Shown: piece by piece, positions 6,445-7,578 of the stretch | Position numbering within the stretch: position 1 is the first letter of the stretch | Layout of the letters: each line of letters opens with the position of its first letter | Assembly (NCBI GenBank): GCA_021799915.1 | Contig: JAJYZN010000137.1 | Location: 1-7,578, forward strand | DNA from: Actinomycetes bacterium | Lineage (GTDB): Bacteria; Actinomycetota; Acidimicrobiia; Acidimicrobiales; RAAP-2 | Reading direction: 5' to 3' | DNA length: 7,578 bases | Program-made: the position numbers and the translations under genes | The notes under the pieces: model-generated | What the model saw: only the letters and a program-made list of their open reading frames with translations | Database searches by the model: none | What the model was told of the DNA's origin: nothing

Positions 6445-7485
6445 GTGCTCTTCATCGAGGTCCTGCGACTGATCCTGGTCTTGGTGGGTGCGCTGGGAGG
6501 ACTGGAGGTCGGCCACTCGGTGGACGCCGTCTCACCGGGCCCGGTCACCGGCCTGGTCCTGGGCGCGCTCGTCGGGTATGTCGTCGGTGGGCTGCTGGGC
6601 CGGTACATAGCCCGCCAGCAGGGTCGGGCTCTCCGGCGCCTGGCTCCGGTGCCGCCGGGCGAGCTCTTCGCCGGGACCCTCACCGGGATCGCCGGACTGA
6701 TCCTCGGCGTGGTGCTGTGCCTCCCGCTGGTGGCGGTGCTCCACTCCAGCCTGGCCTACTCGATAGCGGCGGCCGTCGGCTGGATCGGCGGTTGGTCCGG
6801 CTACCGCGTCGGCGAGGCCAAGGGCCGCCAGGTGGTCGCCGCGGCCGGACTCTCGCGCATCCTGGCCCCACCCACCGAACCACCACCGGGCTACGCCATG
6901 CTCCTCGATACGTCGGCCGTCATGGATCGGTCGGTACTGGTGCTCGGTGAAGCGGGGATGTTCGTCGGCGGGTTGGTCGTGCCTCGCTTCGTGCTCGACG
7001 AGGTCCACGCCCAGGCTGCCGGACCGGACCCAGCCGCTTCGAGGAGAGCCAGGCGCGGCCTGGAGGCCATAGAGGTGCTCCGCGAGTGCGGCATCCCGGT
7101 CCACGTAGCTCCAGACGAGCTCCCGCAGATCGAAGATCCAGACCTCAGGCTCCTGGAGCTGTCCCGGCGACTGGGACTTCGCCTGGCGACCTGCTCGGCC
7201 CGGGTGCACGACGAGGCGGTCCGCAGGGGCCTGGCCGTCACCAACCTTCGGCTCATGGCCGAGAAGCTCGAGCCCGAGGTGCTACCCGGCCAGGGGTTGG
7301 TCGTCGACCTGGAAAGGGAGGGGAACCAGCCCCGCCAGGCGGTGGGCTACCTGCCCGACGGGAACATGGTTGTCGTGAACGACGCTTCACACCTCATCGG
7401 GCGGAGCACCGTCGCCGTGGAAGTGCTGACCACCAGGAAGACCTCTCAGGGCTTGCTGGTGTTCGCCCGATTGGCTGACGACTGA
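6445..7485 (+). CDS. YacL-family PIN/TRAM membrane protein with an altered PIN active site
   Basis: The 346-aa protein has four hydrophobic segments (about 3-22, 33-52, 74-98, 102-119), a PIN-type nuclease domain (about 150-277) and a TRAM RNA-binding domain (about 281-342; GYLPDGNMVVV at 301-311 and LIGRSTVAVEV at 317-327). This is the architecture of B. subtilis YacL and its actinobacterial relatives, whose cellular role is not established; a membrane-tethered RNase is the usual inference. PIN acidic residues seen are D155 in LLDTS, E186 in LDEVH and D233 in DPDLRLL. Where the family normally has T-N-D-F-N-L-N-K-V, this copy has TCSARVHDE (249-257), so the last conserved Asp is Ser251. The alignment there needs no gap: the downstream L-x-P-x-VLPG stretch stays in register. 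The GTG start lacks a ribosome site and is probably leaderless. It converges on the pntB-like gene, 15 bp away. Confidence 0.88.
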   Translation: MLFIEVLRLILVLVGALGGLEVGHSVDAVSPGPVTGLVLGALVGYVVGGLLGRYIARQQGRALRRLAPVPPGELFAGTLTGIAGLILGVVLCLPLVAVLHSSLAYSIAAAVGWIGGWSGYRVGEAKGRQVVAAAGLSRILAPPTEPPPGYAMLLDTSAVMDRSVLVLGEAGMFVGGLVVPRFVLDEVHAQAAGPDPAASRRARRGLEAIEVLRECGIPVHVAPDELPQIEDPDLRLLELSRRLGLRLATCSARVHDEAVRRGLAVTNLRLMAEKLEPEVLPGQGLVVDLEREGNQPRQAVGYLPDGNMVVVNDASHLIGRSTVAVEVLTTRKTSQGLLVFARLADD

Positions 7486-7500
7486 AGCCCGGCGATCACG

Positions 7501-7578
7501 TCAAGCAGCAGCGACGGCAGCCACCAGTTTTTGGAGAGTGTCCTTCGCATCGCCGAAGAGGACGACAGTCTTGTCGTT
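7501..7578 (-). CDS. pntB: C-terminal end of probable NAD(P) transhydrogenase beta subunit (PntB)
   Basis: Only the last 25 codons and the stop are in the window. They read from NDKTVVLFGDAKDT to QKLVAAVAAA. The ending 'T-x-x-LFGDAK-(D/A)-(T/S)-(L/V)', then a short helix and the stop, is characteristic of PntB. There it forms the last strand and helix of the NADP(H)-binding domain III of proton-translocating transhydrogenase, a membrane complex coupling the proton gradient to hydride transfer between NADH and NADP+. The frame is open to the edge and third positions are mostly G/C. The call rests on a short stretch, so another Rossmann-like protein cannot be excluded. The gene converges on the YacL-type gene with 15 bp between stops and no obvious hairpin. 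Confidence 0.65.
   Translation of the reverse strand, partial: NDKTVVLFGDAKDTLQKLVAAVAAA

Noticed and set aside
5239..6516. Minus-strand open frame (425 codons) overlapping the GH18 N-terminal half and the intergenic region
   Set aside because: It is in a different frame from the GH18 gene, is Arg/Gly/Pro-rich without domains, and lacks the third-position G/C pattern seen in the GH18 frame.
6216..6950. Plus-strand open frame (244 codons) starting in the divergent region before the yacL-type gene
   Set aside because: It overlaps the yacL-type gene in another frame, and the yacL-type frame has clear membrane, PIN and TRAM features. The extra frame encodes Arg/Pro/Gly-rich sequence only.

Overview
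The window is very GC-rich, with strong G/C preference at third codon positions and several GTG starts. Its gene set fits a high-GC actinomycete (Actinomycetota): a DUF35-type OB-fold protein under a KstR-like operator, a UbiB-like kinase, a YacL-type PIN/TRAM membrane protein, a PntB C-terminus and leaderless-looking promoters. A soil or aquatic Acidimicrobiia-like lineage is possible, but that is only a guess. I see no insertion sequence, CRISPR array, tRNA, rRNA or prophage.

Left part (1-2294), all on the minus strand. At the edge is the first 69 codons of an OB-fold/DUF35 acyl-CoA-associated protein. Its promoter carries a 13/14-position KstR-type palindrome match that appears to overlap the -10. 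Next comes a 503-aa UbiB/ABC1 atypical kinase, probably leaderless, and then a small SRPBCC lipid-binding-fold protein followed by a GC-rich hairpin.

Middle (2295-6155). A compact divergent promoter separates the SRPBCC gene from a plus-strand aldo/keto reductase with an intact Asp-Tyr-Lys-His tetrad. The reductase converges, across 31 bp, on a large minus-strand gene (930 aa). That gene encodes a multidomain membrane or surface protein: a Pro-rich N-terminus, a small soluble module, several hydrophobic segments, a GH18 domain with its catalytic Glu, a Ser/Thr/Pro linker and an unrecognised C-terminal module.

Right part (6156-7578). A 289-bp divergent intergenic region leads to a plus-strand YacL-family protein (four membrane segments, PIN, TRAM). 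It starts 9 nt after a TANNNT -10 with no Shine-Dalgarno. In this copy the usual TND motif of the PIN domain reads TCS. It converges on the last 25 codons of a minus-strand gene whose ending looks like the beta subunit of NAD(P) transhydrogenase.

The genes do not form one obvious pathway; this looks like chromosomal housekeeping and accessory metabolism. The strongest leads are the KstR-like operator, the altered PIN active site, two genes with the same leaderless promoter geometry, and the unusual architecture of the GH18 protein.
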